DNA of 64,000 bases, taken from the NCBI RefSeq assembly GCF_000368685.1, contig NZ_KB849628.1, positions 574,442 through 638,441 on the forward strand. Reading direction: 5' to 3'. A model generated the notes under the pieces. That model worked only from the letters and a program-made list of their open reading frames with translations, was not told where the DNA came from and did no database searches. Shown here one piece after another: positions 55,397 to 64,000 of this stretch. Every line of letters starts with the position of its first letter. The stretch's first letter is position 1. Source of the stretch: Acinetobacter baylyi DSM 14961 = CIP 107474. GTDB lineage: Bacteria > Pseudomonadota > Gammaproteobacteria > Pseudomonadales > Moraxellaceae. Made by a program: the position numbers and the translations under genes.

Positions 55397-56266
55397 ATGG
55401 AACTACAAGGCATTTGCCACAAAATGCACGCAGCCCTCAAAGAGGATAGTGTAACTGATCAGCAAGCAAGCAAGGCAAATGTTGAATATAAATTTATACT
55501 AGACCGTTCAGAAATTGATCTTCCATTTTTACCTGGCCAAGAATTGGAGATCGAATGGACTGGCAATATTTATTGTACGTCTTGCGGTGCCAAAACACCA
55601 AAATCCTATGCACAAGGTCACTGTTTTAAGTGCTTTAAAACCAAAGCCGAATGCGACTTATGCATTATGAAGCCAGAAACCTGTCATTATCATCTTGGTA
55701 CTTGTCGTGAAGACGAGTTTGCACATAACGTGTGTTTTCAGCCACATATTGTGTACTTAGCCAATTCAAGTGCTTTAAAAGTAGGTATTACGCGTGTCAA
55801 TCATATGCCTACACGCTGGTTAGATCAGGGTGCAACACAAGCCTTACCTATTTTAAAAGTGGGATCACGTCGCTTATCTGGACAGCTCGAAACACTCTTT
55901 GGTACTCAAGTGGCAGATAAAACGGATTGGCGCAAATTACTCAAAGGCGAGGCTGAGCCACTGGATTTAATTCAACAGCGCGATCAAATCATTGAAGAGT
56001 TTGCGCCAAAAATTCAAGCAATACGTGAAGAATTCGGACAAAATCTTGAATTCAATGAATCTGTCGAGTTTCTTGAAAAAGAACAACCACGCGAGTTTGT
56101 CTATCCAGTCGATCAATATCCTGAAAAAATAAAATCGCTGAACCTTGATAAAACACCTAAGATTCGAGGTGTTTTACACGGTATTAAAGGTCAGTATTTA
56201 ATCTTTGATATTGGGGTGATTAACGTTCGAAAATATTCTGGTTATCAACTTATTCTTCGCACTTAA
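55397..56266 (+). CDS. DUF2797 protein, zinc-ribbon and GIY-YIG-like
   Basis: A 289-residue protein. The N-terminal half contains two Cys-rich blocks (CTSCGAKTPKSYAQGHCFKC and CDLCIMKPETCHYHLGTC). The middle has HIVYLANSSALKVGITRVNHMPTRWLDQGA, related to a GIY-YIG-type nuclease domain, with a Tyr and the Arg-Trp motif. DUF2797 proteins have been noted as distant GIY-YIG members. The biochemical role is unknown. ATG at 55397 is used. It is divergent from the DUF6231 gene. Confidence 0.82.
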   Translation: MELQGICHKMHAALKEDSVTDQQASKANVEYKFILDRSEIDLPFLPGQELEIEWTGNIYCTSCGAKTPKSYAQGHCFKCFKTKAECDLCIMKPETCHYHLGTCREDEFAHNVCFQPHIVYLANSSALKVGITRVNHMPTRWLDQGATQALPILKVGSRRLSGQLETLFGTQVADKTDWRKLLKGEAEPLDLIQQRDQIIEEFAPKIQAIREEFGQNLEFNESVEFLEKEQPREFVYPVDQYPEKIKSLNLDKTPKIRGVLHGIKGQYLIFDIGVINVRKYSGYQLILRT

Positions 56267-56276
56267 TCAGAATCTA

Positions 56277-56298
56277 AATGGAGCATGATTGCTCCATT
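56277..56298. terminator. Bidirectional terminator between DUF2797 and lpxB
   Basis: AATGGAGCA and TGCTCCATT arms with a TGAT loop lie between two convergent stops. Confidence 0.75.
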
Positions 56299-56300
56299 CT

Positions 56301-57491
56301 TTATTGAATTAAGGTCATAATTGCTTGCACAGGATCTTCAGTATTTCCAGAAATAAGCTGTTTATGCATACTAAAATGCTGCATCATCTGAATTTTTGCT
56401 GTTTCATTATTCATAAGCTTTTCAATCTCATGCGCCAAACGCTCTGGATTGGCATCTTTCTGAATGAGTTCTTCAATCACCTTTTTGCCTGCAATAATAT
56501 TCGGCAGTGAATAATATTGAATTTTGACCAATAATTTTGCAATGATATAAGTTAAGGTATTTAATTTATAAAAAGACACCATAGGACGATGCAATAACAT
56601 CGCTTCGAGTGTTGCAGTGCCCGATGCTAAAGCCACAATATCACTGGCATTCATCACCTGCCGTCCAATTTTTGATTCTTGATCCTGATTTTCCAAAACA
56701 TGTAACTTCTGGGCATATTGGGGGGCAATTGACTGAATTCCATCCTGAATTTGTTTTTTTCTGACGTCACTAATCGCTGGAATCAAATATTCAACATCAG
56801 GATATTTTTTCAATAGTATTTCTGCACTACCCAATAACATAGGTAGTAAACGCTCTACCTCACCTTTGCGGCTTCCCGGTAACAATGCAATATACGTTTT
56901 TTCTGGATTTAAGCCTAGCGCTTGCTTTGCTTCAACCAGTGAATTATTCAGCGGCAAAAGTTTAGCAAGTGGGTGCCCCACAAAAGCAGCCCGCACTGAA
57001 TGCTGTTCATAAAAATTCTTTTCAAATGGAAATAGACATAAGACCAGATCAATCGTTGCCTTAATGCCTTTGACACGCCCTTGTCGCCATGCCCAAACAG
57101 ATGGACTCACATATTGTACCGTTCTAATCGGTAAGTTTTTTTCTTTTAATGACTTAGATAAACGTAAATTAAAATCAGGTGCATCTATTCCAACAAAAAC
57201 ATCGACAGGATGTTCACGCCATCTTTGCACCAAACCATCACGGACTGCAAATAGCTTTTTGATATCTTTTAATACCTCAACAATTCCCATCACAGACAAT
57301 GTTTCCATGGGATAAAAGCTATTAAATCCTTCTGCAATCATTTGAGGCCCGCCTATTCCCTCAAATTCGGCGTCGATCCCCTGCTCACGAAAACTACGCA
57401 TCAGTTGTACACCAAGCGTGTCTCCTGAGACTTCACCCACAACGATTCCGATTTTAAGTTTGTGTGTAGACAAGTGGCAGGTTCCATACAA
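56301..57491 (-). CDS. lpxB: Lipid-A-disaccharide synthase
   Basis: LpxB joins UDP-diacylglucosamine and lipid X to make the lipid A disaccharide. The 396-residue GT-B fold protein has KIGIVVGEVSGDTLG at the N-terminus, FEGIGGPQMIAEGF, FVGIDAPDFNLRLSKSLK, YVSPSVWAWRQGRVK and ALLPGSRKGEVERLLP. No ATG starts the frame: the first codon at 57491 is TTG behind AGG, and a second TTG at 57473 is also possible and fits the family N-terminus. lpxA and lpxD are not nearby, so the gene is separate from the usual cluster. Confidence 0.95.
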   Translation of the reverse strand: MYGTCHLSTHKLKIGIVVGEVSGDTLGVQLMRSFREQGIDAEFEGIGGPQMIAEGFNSFYPMETLSVMGIVEVLKDIKKLFAVRDGLVQRWREHPVDVFVGIDAPDFNLRLSKSLKEKNLPIRTVQYVSPSVWAWRQGRVKGIKATIDLVLCLFPFEKNFYEQHSVRAAFVGHPLAKLLPLNNSLVEAKQALGLNPEKTYIALLPGSRKGEVERLLPMLLGSAEILLKKYPDVEYLIPAISDVRKKQIQDGIQSIAPQYAQKLHVLENQDQESKIGRQVMNASDIVALASGTATLEAMLLHRPMVSFYKLNTLTYIIAKLLVKIQYYSLPNIIAGKKVIEELIQKDANPERLAHEIEKLMNNETAKIQMMQHFSMHKQLISGNTEDPVQAIMTLIQ

Positions 57492-57654
57492 TTCAATAAA
57501 CCTAAGATATTAGCATAGTGCTTTCATCACTTTAAAACTTCTCATTTCATGTCTTGTATTTTCAAGCAAAATTTAAAATCACATTCGAATATCCATTTAA
57601 CATTTGAATTAACAATCATAGTTTTTATTGTGGTTTACATTACTTAATAATAAA

Positions 57655-57673
57655 ATAAATGATAACTATTTAC
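57655..57673 (+). promoter_or_regulatory. Putative Fur box upstream of the siderophore receptor
   Basis: Against the 19-base Fur consensus I count 12 matches, with the run AATGATAA and then ATT conserved. It lies just before the likely start of a siderophore receptor gene, where Fur sites are expected. Confidence 0.5.
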
Positions 57674-57688
57674 ATTAACATTTATATC

Positions 57689-59857
57689 ATGTCCCTTAAT
57701 CCTCCATCATTTTTGAAATTGTCTCTGGTTACCTTAGCAATTTTGCAAGTTCAGCTTGCACAAGCACAAGACACCACTCTACCTGTTATTCAACTTCAAG
57801 CTGAAGATAGTGAGGGGCAAAGTTCTGAAAAGACTAGATCCTATATTATTAAAAAAAGCAGTAGTGCAACCAAGCTGAATATTGATGCAAAAGAAACTCC
57901 ACAAACGGTGAATGTTGTCACTCGCCAGCAAATGGATGACTTCAATTTAAACTCTACACGTAAAGTTCTTGAAAATACTCCTGGTGTCACAGTTTCAAAT
58001 CAAGAAACTGAACGTACAACCTATATGTCTCGTGGCTTTGAAATATCAAACATTCTCACTGATGGCGTTGGCTTTCCACTTTCCAACTATAATTATAACA
58101 ACACCAATCCAGATACTTATTTTTACGATCGAGTCGAAGTGATTAAAGGTGCTGATGCGCTTACGAACGCTTTCGGAGACCCAAGTGCCACCATTAATAA
58201 TATTCGAAAACGTCCAACTAAAGAATTTCAAGCGAATGCTGGCATCAGTTATGGTTCATGGAACACTCAACGTTATGAAGCAGATGTATCTGGTGCTTTA
58301 ACCCAAGATGGTCGTGTTCGTGGCCGAATGATGGGCTTTGAGCAAACGGGTGACTCTTATCTAGATCATTATTCATCAGAAAAAAATGGCTTTGCTGGTA
58401 TTTTGGATGCCGATTTAACCGATACTACGACACTAACAGTGGGCTATAGCGAACAGCAGAATAATCCGAATGCAAATAACTGGGGTGCTTTACCGCTTTT
58501 AGATAATAATGGTCATCAAATTTCCTATAGCCGTTCATACAACCCAAATCCAGACTGGACACACTGGGATCATAAAACTCAAGAAGCATTTGCAGAACTC
58601 AAACAAAAACTTGGCGAAAAATGGACAGCCAAACTGACTTACAATTACACCAATACACAACATGACAGTAGATTACTCTACTATTACGGGAGCCCAACAG
58701 CACAAGGTAGCGATGTATCTTTAACGGCATGGGGGGGCCAAGAAAGAAACGAACAAAAGTTACTTAATTTTGACTTGCAAGGGAGTTATGCACTTTTTGG
58801 CCAGGAGCATGAAGCTGCTCTGGGCTATAGCCATATTAAAAATAAACAGCATGATCTGCAATCCAGTGGCTATATAAACGATAGCAATGTCGTTGATAAA
58901 TACAATGACAAAGATGAATTTCTCGGTCAATTTACTACCAATTGGACAAGCTGGACACCTCAATCTGTGACATGGTCAGATTTTTCCGAAGCTGCAAATT
59001 ACACACAGAGAATTGATTCATTTTACGCTGCCACCCGCCTACACCTCACAAATGATTTAAAATTGATTATAGGCGGTAATTATGTACAAGCTGAAAGTAA
59101 TGGCTATAGTTACGGCTCAAACATGTCTTATGATAAAGACAAGTTTTCTCCATATGCAGGGATCACCTACAATTTTACCCCCGAATATACAGGATATGCG
59201 AGCTACACCTCTATTTTTAGACCGCAAACAGGAATTGATCAAACCACTAATCAGGCTTTGAAAGCTGTTGAAGGAAAAAGCTACGAAGTTGGTATGAAGA
59301 GCTCTTGGCTGGATAATAAGCTAATAGGAACGCTGGCAGTCTTTAAAACCGAGCAAAATAATTATCAATTAAGAAGCTCAGATGGAAACCCACTTAATCG
59401 CAAAGTTTTGACCAGTGATTTAGATTCACAAGGTGTTGAAGTTGGCTTGGCAGGTCAGCTTACAGATCATGTCAATCTTGCATTTGGTTACGCACAGTTT
59501 AGTATTAAAGACAAAAAGAATGGTGGTGAAGCTCGTACCTATAATCCATCTCAAACGTTGAATTTACTGGCGACTTATACAGTTCCTACCCTACCGAAGC
59601 TGAAAGTTGGAGCAGGTTTACGCTGGCAAAATGCGATTAAGCTTTATGATGTGAGTTTAGGAAATTCTAATCTGATTAAACAAGATGCTTATGGTTTGGT
59701 AGATATCATGGCAAGTTATGAGATTAACAATCATCTAAGTGTTCAAGTTAATGGGAATAATATAACGGACAAAAAATATTTAAATAGCTTTCCAGATGGT
59801 CAAGCTTTTTACGGCGAACCCGCCAATTACACTGTTGCAGTGAAGTTTAAATATTAG
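57689..59857 (+). CDS. TonB-dependent siderophore receptor
   Basis: A 722-residue outer membrane receptor. The signal peptide ends AQAQD. A plug domain follows (about residues 50-170), with KETPQTVNVVTRQQMDDF, VLENTPGVTVSNQE and DRVEVIKGADAL, then a 22-strand barrel ending VAVKFKY with terminal aromatic. There is no STN signalling extension, so it does not drive an anti-sigma system. It resembles FpvA/FhuE-type ferric hydroxamate or pyoverdine receptors. The ATG at 57689 is preferred because an earlier codon (57659) sits inside the putative Fur box. Substrate not known. Confidence 0.92.
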   Translation: MSLNPPSFLKLSLVTLAILQVQLAQAQDTTLPVIQLQAEDSEGQSSEKTRSYIIKKSSSATKLNIDAKETPQTVNVVTRQQMDDFNLNSTRKVLENTPGVTVSNQETERTTYMSRGFEISNILTDGVGFPLSNYNYNNTNPDTYFYDRVEVIKGADALTNAFGDPSATINNIRKRPTKEFQANAGISYGSWNTQRYEADVSGALTQDGRVRGRMMGFEQTGDSYLDHYSSEKNGFAGILDADLTDTTTLTVGYSEQQNNPNANNWGALPLLDNNGHQISYSRSYNPNPDWTHWDHKTQEAFAELKQKLGEKWTAKLTYNYTNTQHDSRLLYYYGSPTAQGSDVSLTAWGGQERNEQKLLNFDLQGSYALFGQEHEAALGYSHIKNKQHDLQSSGYINDSNVVDKYNDKDEFLGQFTTNWTSWTPQSVTWSDFSEAANYTQRIDSFYAATRLHLTNDLKLIIGGNYVQAESNGYSYGSNMSYDKDKFSPYAGITYNFTPEYTGYASYTSIFRPQTGIDQTTNQALKAVEGKSYEVGMKSSWLDNKLIGTLAVFKTEQNNYQLRSSDGNPLNRKVLTSDLDSQGVEVGLAGQLTDHVNLAFGYAQFSIKDKKNGGEARTYNPSQTLNLLATYTVPTLPKLKVGAGLRWQNAIKLYDVSLGNSNLIKQDAYGLVDIMASYEINNHLSVQVNGNNITDKKYLNSFPDGQAFYGEPANYTVAVKFKY

Positions 59858-59862
59858 TTAAC

Positions 59863-59894
59863 AAAGCCAATTCTCCATCCCGAGAATTGGCTTT
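59863..59894 (+). terminator. Hairpin between the receptor and the PepSY cassette
   Basis: AAAGCCAATTCTC and GAGAATTGGCTTT form a 13-bp perfect stem with a CATCCC loop and a T-rich tail. It would limit transcription into the downstream genes. Confidence 0.78.
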
Positions 59895-59918
59895 AATTTT
59901 TTATCAGTTGAACATCAT

Positions 59919-60212
59919 ATGAGCAAAACACATTCACTGACGTATACCTACAGGCTCACAGTGTTTTATCGCTTCGTGATCGCATTTATTGTCGGTTTTA
60001 TCTGTACGATCTTTTTCAGTATTACGTTGAGTTATCTTTTCGCTATGGCATTGCCCAAAGCAGAAGCCATTTATCTGTCTGCTTTTTGCTCTATATTATT
60101 TTACGCTTTTTTTGTAATCATGATGTTTTGCATACAGTCTTTGGTTAGGCTCACACTCTACAGTACTGCACTGTGTTTGATCTTTTTCTTGCTTTCAATC
60201 GGATTGGGATAA
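59919..60212 (+). CDS. DUF3649 membrane protein, iron-uptake associated
   Basis: A 97-residue protein with about three membrane helices (FYRFVIAFIVGFICTIFFSI, SAFCSILFYAFFVIMMFCIQ, LIFFLLSIGLG), matching DUF3649, which is found next to TonB receptors and PepSY proteins. It begins 62 bases after the receptor and ends 3 bases before the PepSY gene. It probably serves in the cytoplasmic membrane part of siderophore reduction; that is inferred from gene order. Confidence 0.8.
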   Translation: MSKTHSLTYTYRLTVFYRFVIAFIVGFICTIFFSITLSYLFAMALPKAEAIYLSAFCSILFYAFFVIMMFCIQSLVRLTLYSTALCLIFFLLSIGLG

Positions 60213-60215
60213 TCA

Positions 60216-61778
60216 ATGCATAAGAATGTTCGCCAATCTATGGCATGGTTACATTCATGGACAGGTCTATTACTTGGCTGGCTGCTATTTGCTATTTTTA
60301 TCATGGGCACAGCATCTTATTACCGTCATGAAATCAGCTTATGGATGCAGCCACAACTGGCTCAGTATCAAGTTCAGCAAGAAAGCTCGATCAAGACAGC
60401 TTATCAATATTTACAGCAACACGCTCCTGATGCGAAATCTTGGTATATTGGTGTGGCATCAGAGCAGTCTCCTGTAACTAATATTTATTGGCAGAAAAAA
60501 CAAGGCGGTTATGAAAGTAAAACGCTAGATGCCAATACAGGACAAGAACTCAGTTTATCTGCCACGCTTGGAGGTGACTTCTTTTATGCGTTTCATTACC
60601 AACTGTTTGGTTTACCTGTAATGATTGGACGAGTCATCGTCTGTCTTGCTGCATTTATCATGCTAATTGCTTTAATCTCGGGAATTATTACACACAAGAA
60701 AATTTTTACAGATTTCTTCACTTTGCGTACTTTTAAATCACAGCGTTCATGGCTTGATTTTCATAATGTTTCATCTGTAATCGCGTTGCCCTTTTTCTTG
60801 ATGATTACTTTTACTGGACTTGCGATTTTCTTTTATATTTATTTGCCTTGGGGCATGAAAAAACTTTATCCAGAAGACCCTTTTCAGTATTTCAAAGAAA
60901 TCCGTACCAATGTAGTTGAGATACAACGTCCGCCTCAGCCCATGCAAAATATAAGCTTAGAAACCTTATTTGTAAAAGCACAGTCGCAATGGGGACATCA
61001 AGCGATTGACTCGATCACAGCCGATAATCCCAATACGGATCAGGCACGAATCACGATTACTCAAGCGCAAGATCACTCAATTACTGGCAATAAACCTCAA
61101 ATCACATTTGATGCAACCCATGGCAAAGTTTTGTCAGCTATACGAAATGAAAGTGCTATCGCCACATTAAGTTTTGGTGTCTATGGTTTACATATGGCAA
61201 ATTTTGCTCAGCCTCTACTGCGACTTGCCTTTTTCTTTTCTGGTATCTTAGGCTGCCTGATGATTTCTTCCGGCTTATTACTTTGGAGCTTAAAACGTCA
61301 AATTCAGAATAAAATACGTAAGTTCCATTTTGGACATTATCTTGTTGATCGTTTGAATGTGGCAACATTTGTGGGTTTACCCATTGCAATGACCAGCTAT
61401 TTACTGGCAAATCGATTGATAAAACTAGAAGCGAATATGCCAAACTATGAAGTTTATACTTTTTTTATGGTATGGCTATCCACGTTCATAATCGCAATAT
61501 TGACTCCCAAAGTATGGTTATGGCGTTCACAATTAGGAATCTTCATTGGACTTGGAATTGGACTGCCTTGTTTCAATCTGTTTTATCTCATTCGATATGA
61601 TTTCATTCATCAAATCTCAGATTACTGGACTTTTTTTCGAGTAGATCTATTTTTTATTCTGTTTGCAGGATTTGCATATTTTATCTTGAAAAATATTCAT
61701 CCTATCCAAATTAAAGCAAAAGAGAAATTGGAAAAGAAGTTAAAGCTCAATGAAAATGTCGAGGTAAATGCCTCATGA
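60216..61778 (+). CDS. PepSY-associated TM helix protein, putative ferrisiderophore reductase
   Basis: A 520-residue inner-membrane protein with PepSY_TM domains (PiuB/FpvG type). It has about seven helices with conserved His in the first (MAWLHSWTGLLLGWLLFAIF), in SYYRHEIS, and in the fourth region (SWLDFHNVSSVIALPFFLMI), plus a large periplasmic loop. Relatives such as FpvG reduce the ferric siderophore in the periplasm to release iron. The His residues could carry heme. It follows DUF3649 by 3 bases and overlaps the next gene by ATGA. Confidence 0.88.
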   Translation: MHKNVRQSMAWLHSWTGLLLGWLLFAIFIMGTASYYRHEISLWMQPQLAQYQVQQESSIKTAYQYLQQHAPDAKSWYIGVASEQSPVTNIYWQKKQGGYESKTLDANTGQELSLSATLGGDFFYAFHYQLFGLPVMIGRVIVCLAAFIMLIALISGIITHKKIFTDFFTLRTFKSQRSWLDFHNVSSVIALPFFLMITFTGLAIFFYIYLPWGMKKLYPEDPFQYFKEIRTNVVEIQRPPQPMQNISLETLFVKAQSQWGHQAIDSITADNPNTDQARITITQAQDHSITGNKPQITFDATHGKVLSAIRNESAIATLSFGVYGLHMANFAQPLLRLAFFFSGILGCLMISSGLLLWSLKRQIQNKIRKFHFGHYLVDRLNVATFVGLPIAMTSYLLANRLIKLEANMPNYEVYTFFMVWLSTFIIAILTPKVWLWRSQLGIFIGLGIGLPCFNLFYLIRYDFIHQISDYWTFFRVDLFFILFAGFAYFILKNIHPIQIKAKEKLEKKLKLNENVEVNAS

Positions 61779-62086
61779 TACAGCTTCTCGCCTTCATACT
61801 TACTTTAAATGGCATGCATATACTTTATCGGTTAAGCGATAAACAACTGGAAAAAACCAAGAAAAGTAACTGGGTCTGGTTAACCCAGCATATAAAGTTA
61901 GCCAAATTATCGTGTTTTGTGAGTTTGTTTGTAGCTGGACTTTTATTAATGGCACAATACGGCAACTCAATTGGCTTTATCAGTTGGTGGATCTTCGCAA
62001 CACCACTTATATTTGGTTTGATCCTTTGGATAAATGATGTCACAAGCAAACCTGAACCTAAAAGAAAACCAAGGCAAAATATTTAA
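61775..62086 (+). CDS. DUF3325 membrane protein, iron-uptake associated
   Basis: A 103-residue protein with about three hydrophobic segments (LLAFILTLNGMHILYRLSD, CFVSLFVAGLLLMAQYG, WWIFATPLIFGLILWIND) and a basic tail, typical of DUF3325. The ATGA overlap shows coupling to the PepSY gene. With DUF3649 and PepSY it makes the three-gene cassette known next to ferrisiderophore receptors. Its individual role is unknown. Confidence 0.8.
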   Translation: MIQLLAFILTLNGMHILYRLSDKQLEKTKKSNWVWLTQHIKLAKLSCFVSLFVAGLLLMAQYGNSIGFISWWIFATPLIFGLILWINDVTSKPEPKRKPRQNI

Positions 62087-62207
62087 ATGAATAGAATTTA
62101 AGACTTCTTTAGCTTTTTTTTGCATAAGCAAATCACTATTCATCACAACCATTTATCTCAAAAAGTCATAAGATATGCAGGTTTTGTGTATTTGGCTGAT
62201 TTGATAA

Positions 62208-63083
62208 ATGTTTGGTCCTCTTGAATTTATATTGGCTGGTGTTCTGGTTGGTTTCTGCGTGGGTATTACAGGTGTGGGTGGTGGTTCTCTGATGACCCCA
62301 ATTCTAATCAGTTTATTTAGAATTGAACCCCATATTGCCATCGGAACAGACTTACTTTATGCCGCAATTTCCAAATTTTGTGGTTCAATGGTGCATGCCA
62401 AAAAACTTAATATTGTTTGGCCAATTGTCATCTGGCTTGCCATCGGAAGTATACCTGCGTCTTTTGCCACATCTTGGGTGCTTGAGCACTATTTATCTCA
62501 GTCCACACACTATAAGGCAGTGCTTACAACCGTACTGGGCTTCATGCTGACTTTGACGGGTGTATCTATTATTTTTCGTTCACGCATCGAAAAATTCTTT
62601 ATGAAATTTCGTAAAGCCAATTCACAAGTTGAAACTGTAGACATTAATTCAAAAAATAAACGCCTTTATATCGTGATTATGGGTATTGTGCTTGGCATAT
62701 TTGTGACTTTGTCTTCCGTTGGTGCTGGCGCATTTGGCATCATGGCACTTATTATCATGTTTCCAAATCTTCCAATGATTCGAATTATTGGCTCAGATGT
62801 TGTGCATGCCGTATTGCTTACCTCTGTTGCGGGTCTAAGCCATATGAGTGCGGGAAATGTAGACTTTACACTTCTAATGTGGTTACTGATTGGTTCAATT
62901 CCAGCCATCATTATTGGTACGCTTATTAGTTCAAAAATGCCAGAAAAACTGATTCGTAAAATCCTGGGTGTGACACTCTTTGCACTGGGCATCAATTTTA
63001 TGGTACATCCTGTCAAGGCAAAACCTGTAGAAAAACCCACGATTGTAGAGCAACATCAAACCACAAATACTACTAAAAATTAA
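62208..63083 (+). CDS. TauE/SafE-family sulfite/anion exporter
   Basis: A 291-residue membrane protein with about eight helices of the DUF81/TauE family. The first repeat has GVLVGFCVGITGVGGGSLMTPIL and the second GIFVTLSSVGAGAFGIMALI, the two internally repeated GxGG-type motifs. Members export sulfite, sulfolactate or related anions. The substrate is unknown here. It has no close neighbour on the same strand, and the DAHP synthase starts 100 bases later. Confidence 0.88.
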   Translation: MFGPLEFILAGVLVGFCVGITGVGGGSLMTPILISLFRIEPHIAIGTDLLYAAISKFCGSMVHAKKLNIVWPIVIWLAIGSIPASFATSWVLEHYLSQSTHYKAVLTTVLGFMLTLTGVSIIFRSRIEKFFMKFRKANSQVETVDINSKNKRLYIVIMGIVLGIFVTLSSVGAGAFGIMALIIMFPNLPMIRIIGSDVVHAVLLTSVAGLSHMSAGNVDFTLLMWLLIGSIPAIIIGTLISSKMPEKLIRKILGVTLFALGINFMVHPVKAKPVEKPTIVEQHQTTNTTKN

Positions 63084-63091
63084 GCGATATA

Positions 63092-63126
63092 ACGGGTTAA
63101 TCGATCTTTTTAAATGATTAATCCGT
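63092..63126 (+). terminator. Hairpin after the TauE-family gene
   Basis: ACGGGTTAATC and GATTAATCCGT (one wobble) enclose a 13-base loop. The T-tail is weak, so efficiency is uncertain. Confidence 0.5.
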
Positions 63127-63184
63127 CTTAAATATGCGTTGCTGAATATGGTTTCGTGGTATATTCAGTAAACAGAAAACTAGT

Positions 63185-64000
63185 ATGATCCAATCAGTGA
63201 CAGCAATGAATACTTTACAGTCCAATCCAGTTTCACAGCCAGATATCGATGATGTTAACATCAAAAGCATCCAGCCTCTTGTTACGCCTGCCGAGTTAAA
63301 AGCAGAGCTTCCACTGACAGAAAGTGCTTATCAAACCGTACTCCACGGTCGTGAAACCATTCGCAACATTCTTGATGGTACAGACAAACGTATTTTTGTT
63401 GTCATTGGGCCATGCTCTATTCACGACCCTAAAGCAGCGCATGAATACGCAACACGCTTAAAAGTACTCAGCGAAAAAGTAAAAGACAGTTTGTATATTG
63501 TGATGCGTGTTTATTTTGAAAAACCACGTACAACAGTAGGCTGGAAAGGTTTGATTAATGATCCTGATATGAATGACTCATTCAATATTGAAAAAGGTCT
63601 GCGTATTGGACGTAAATTACTCCTTGAACTAAACGAACAAGGTCTACCTTGTGCTACAGAAGCGCTTGATCCAAACTCTCCTCAGTATTATCAAGATCTG
63701 ATTTCATGGTCGGCTATTGGCGCTCGTACCACTGAAAGTCAGACACATCGTGAGATGTCATCTGGATTATCATCACCAGTTGGCTTTAAAAACGGAACAG
63801 ATGGTGGGCTTACAGTCGCAACAAATGCGATGCAATCTGTCAAACACGGTCACAGCTTTTTAGGTTTGAATGAAGCTGGTCAGGTTTCTGTCATTCATAC
63901 CAGTGGGAATCCATATGCACACGTTGTATTACGTGGCGGTAACGGAAAGCCAAACTATGATGCAGGGTCAGTCGCAGAAGCTGAAAATGCACTGGCAAAA
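63185..64000 (+). CDS. Class I DAHP synthase (AroG/AroF/AroH type), 3' end cut off by the window
   Basis: The enzyme starts the shikimate pathway by joining phosphoenolpyruvate and erythrose 4-phosphate. The 272 codons seen are about three-quarters of the protein, and the frame is open to the window edge. Motifs: FVVIGPCSIHDPKAAHEYATRL, MRVYFEKPRTTVGWKG, ATEALDPNSPQYY, GARTTESQTHREMSSGL and SPVGFKNGTDGGL. These are the class I, feedback-sensitive branch. The ATG at 63185 or the in-frame ATG at 63206 could be the start. Which of Phe, Tyr or Trp regulates it cannot be told. Confidence 0.94.
   Translation, partial: MIQSVTAMNTLQSNPVSQPDIDDVNIKSIQPLVTPAELKAELPLTESAYQTVLHGRETIRNILDGTDKRIFVVIGPCSIHDPKAAHEYATRLKVLSEKVKDSLYIVMRVYFEKPRTTVGWKGLINDPDMNDSFNIEKGLRIGRKLLLELNEQGLPCATEALDPNSPQYYQDLISWSAIGARTTESQTHREMSSGLSSPVGFKNGTDGGLTVATNAMQSVKHGHSFLGLNEAGQVSVIHTSGNPYAHVVLRGGNGKPNYDAGSVAEAENALAK

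Noticed and set aside
1..64000. tRNA or rRNA genes, CRISPR arrays, prophage or intact insertion sequence
   Set aside because: No cloverleaf, regularly spaced repeat array, transposase or terminal inverted repeat was recognised by reading; a dedicated search could still find a small RNA.

Overview
The window looks like a chromosomal core segment of an Acinetobacter species (Moraxellaceae, Gammaproteobacteria). The DNA is AT-rich. The protein families fit that genus: an MrdB/MltB/RlpA-type wall cluster, MetZ-type methionine synthesis, soluble transhydrogenase, a FadE with an N-terminal membrane anchor, OmpW and a general porin, and a CydP-ABX-YbgE oxidase operon. The species was not determined. 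I saw no rRNA, tRNA, CRISPR array, prophage or intact insertion sequence, and nearly all of the window is ordinary housekeeping sequence.

Layout. 0.2-3.4 kb: an ABC-2 type exporter pair translationally coupled to queF, plus a conserved unknown gene. 3.5-6.7 kb: cell-wall elongation and remodelling (rodA, mltB, rlpA). 7-11 kb: small membrane/secreted proteins, then tsf and rpsB (minus strand) divergent from map. 11-15.5 kb: a long OmpW-family protein, sthA and lipA. 15.8-22.5 kb: fadE, a PcaC-like protein, a MASE2-GGDEF diguanylate cyclase, the osmosensing transporter proP and a C39-peptidase-like protein with an altered His position. 22.5-25.8 kb: the methyl cycle. A good sigma70-type promoter leads straight into an SAH riboswitch, then ahcY, metF and rsmE. 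26.9-30.5 kb: maeB and cca, separated by a hairpin ending one base before the cca start. 31-34.5 kb: the bd oxidase operon cydP-cydA-cydB-cydX-ybgE, including a 33-codon cydX. 34.5-38 kb: GNAT, DUF2057, nitroreductase and ftsY (all minus). 38-43.3 kb: an active/inactive M16 peptidase pair and several small proteins. 43.5-49.9 kb: a long minus-strand series of metZ-ebfC-recR and rnd-ycgL-membrane protein-moxR-VWA. 50-56.3 kb: a PhaC-like hydrolase, a beta-hydroxyacid dehydrogenase, YARHG and HIT proteins, a porin, YidB-like DUF937, and DUF6231 divergent from DUF2797. 56.3-64 kb: lpxB (minus), a Fur-box-linked TonB-dependent siderophore receptor with a PepSY ferrisiderophore-reductase-like cassette, a TauE/SafE exporter, and the start of a class I DAHP synthase cut by the window end.

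How the genes work together. AhcY removes S-adenosylhomocysteine and MetF feeds methyl groups to methionine synthesis, while MetZ (48.7 kb) supplies homocysteine; the riboswitch ties ahcY to its own substrate. The receptor plus DUF3649/PepSY/DUF3325 proteins form a plausible import-and-reduce route for a siderophore. CydP/X/YbgE complete the bd oxidase. The most rewarding non-coding signals are the SAH riboswitch, the roughly 32-bp phased repeats before cydP, the rpsB leader and the terminator inside rpsB-tsf, and the hairpin at cca. No clear novel defence or biosynthetic system was found. The least explained coding block is the rnd-ycgL-membrane protein-MoxR-VWA string.
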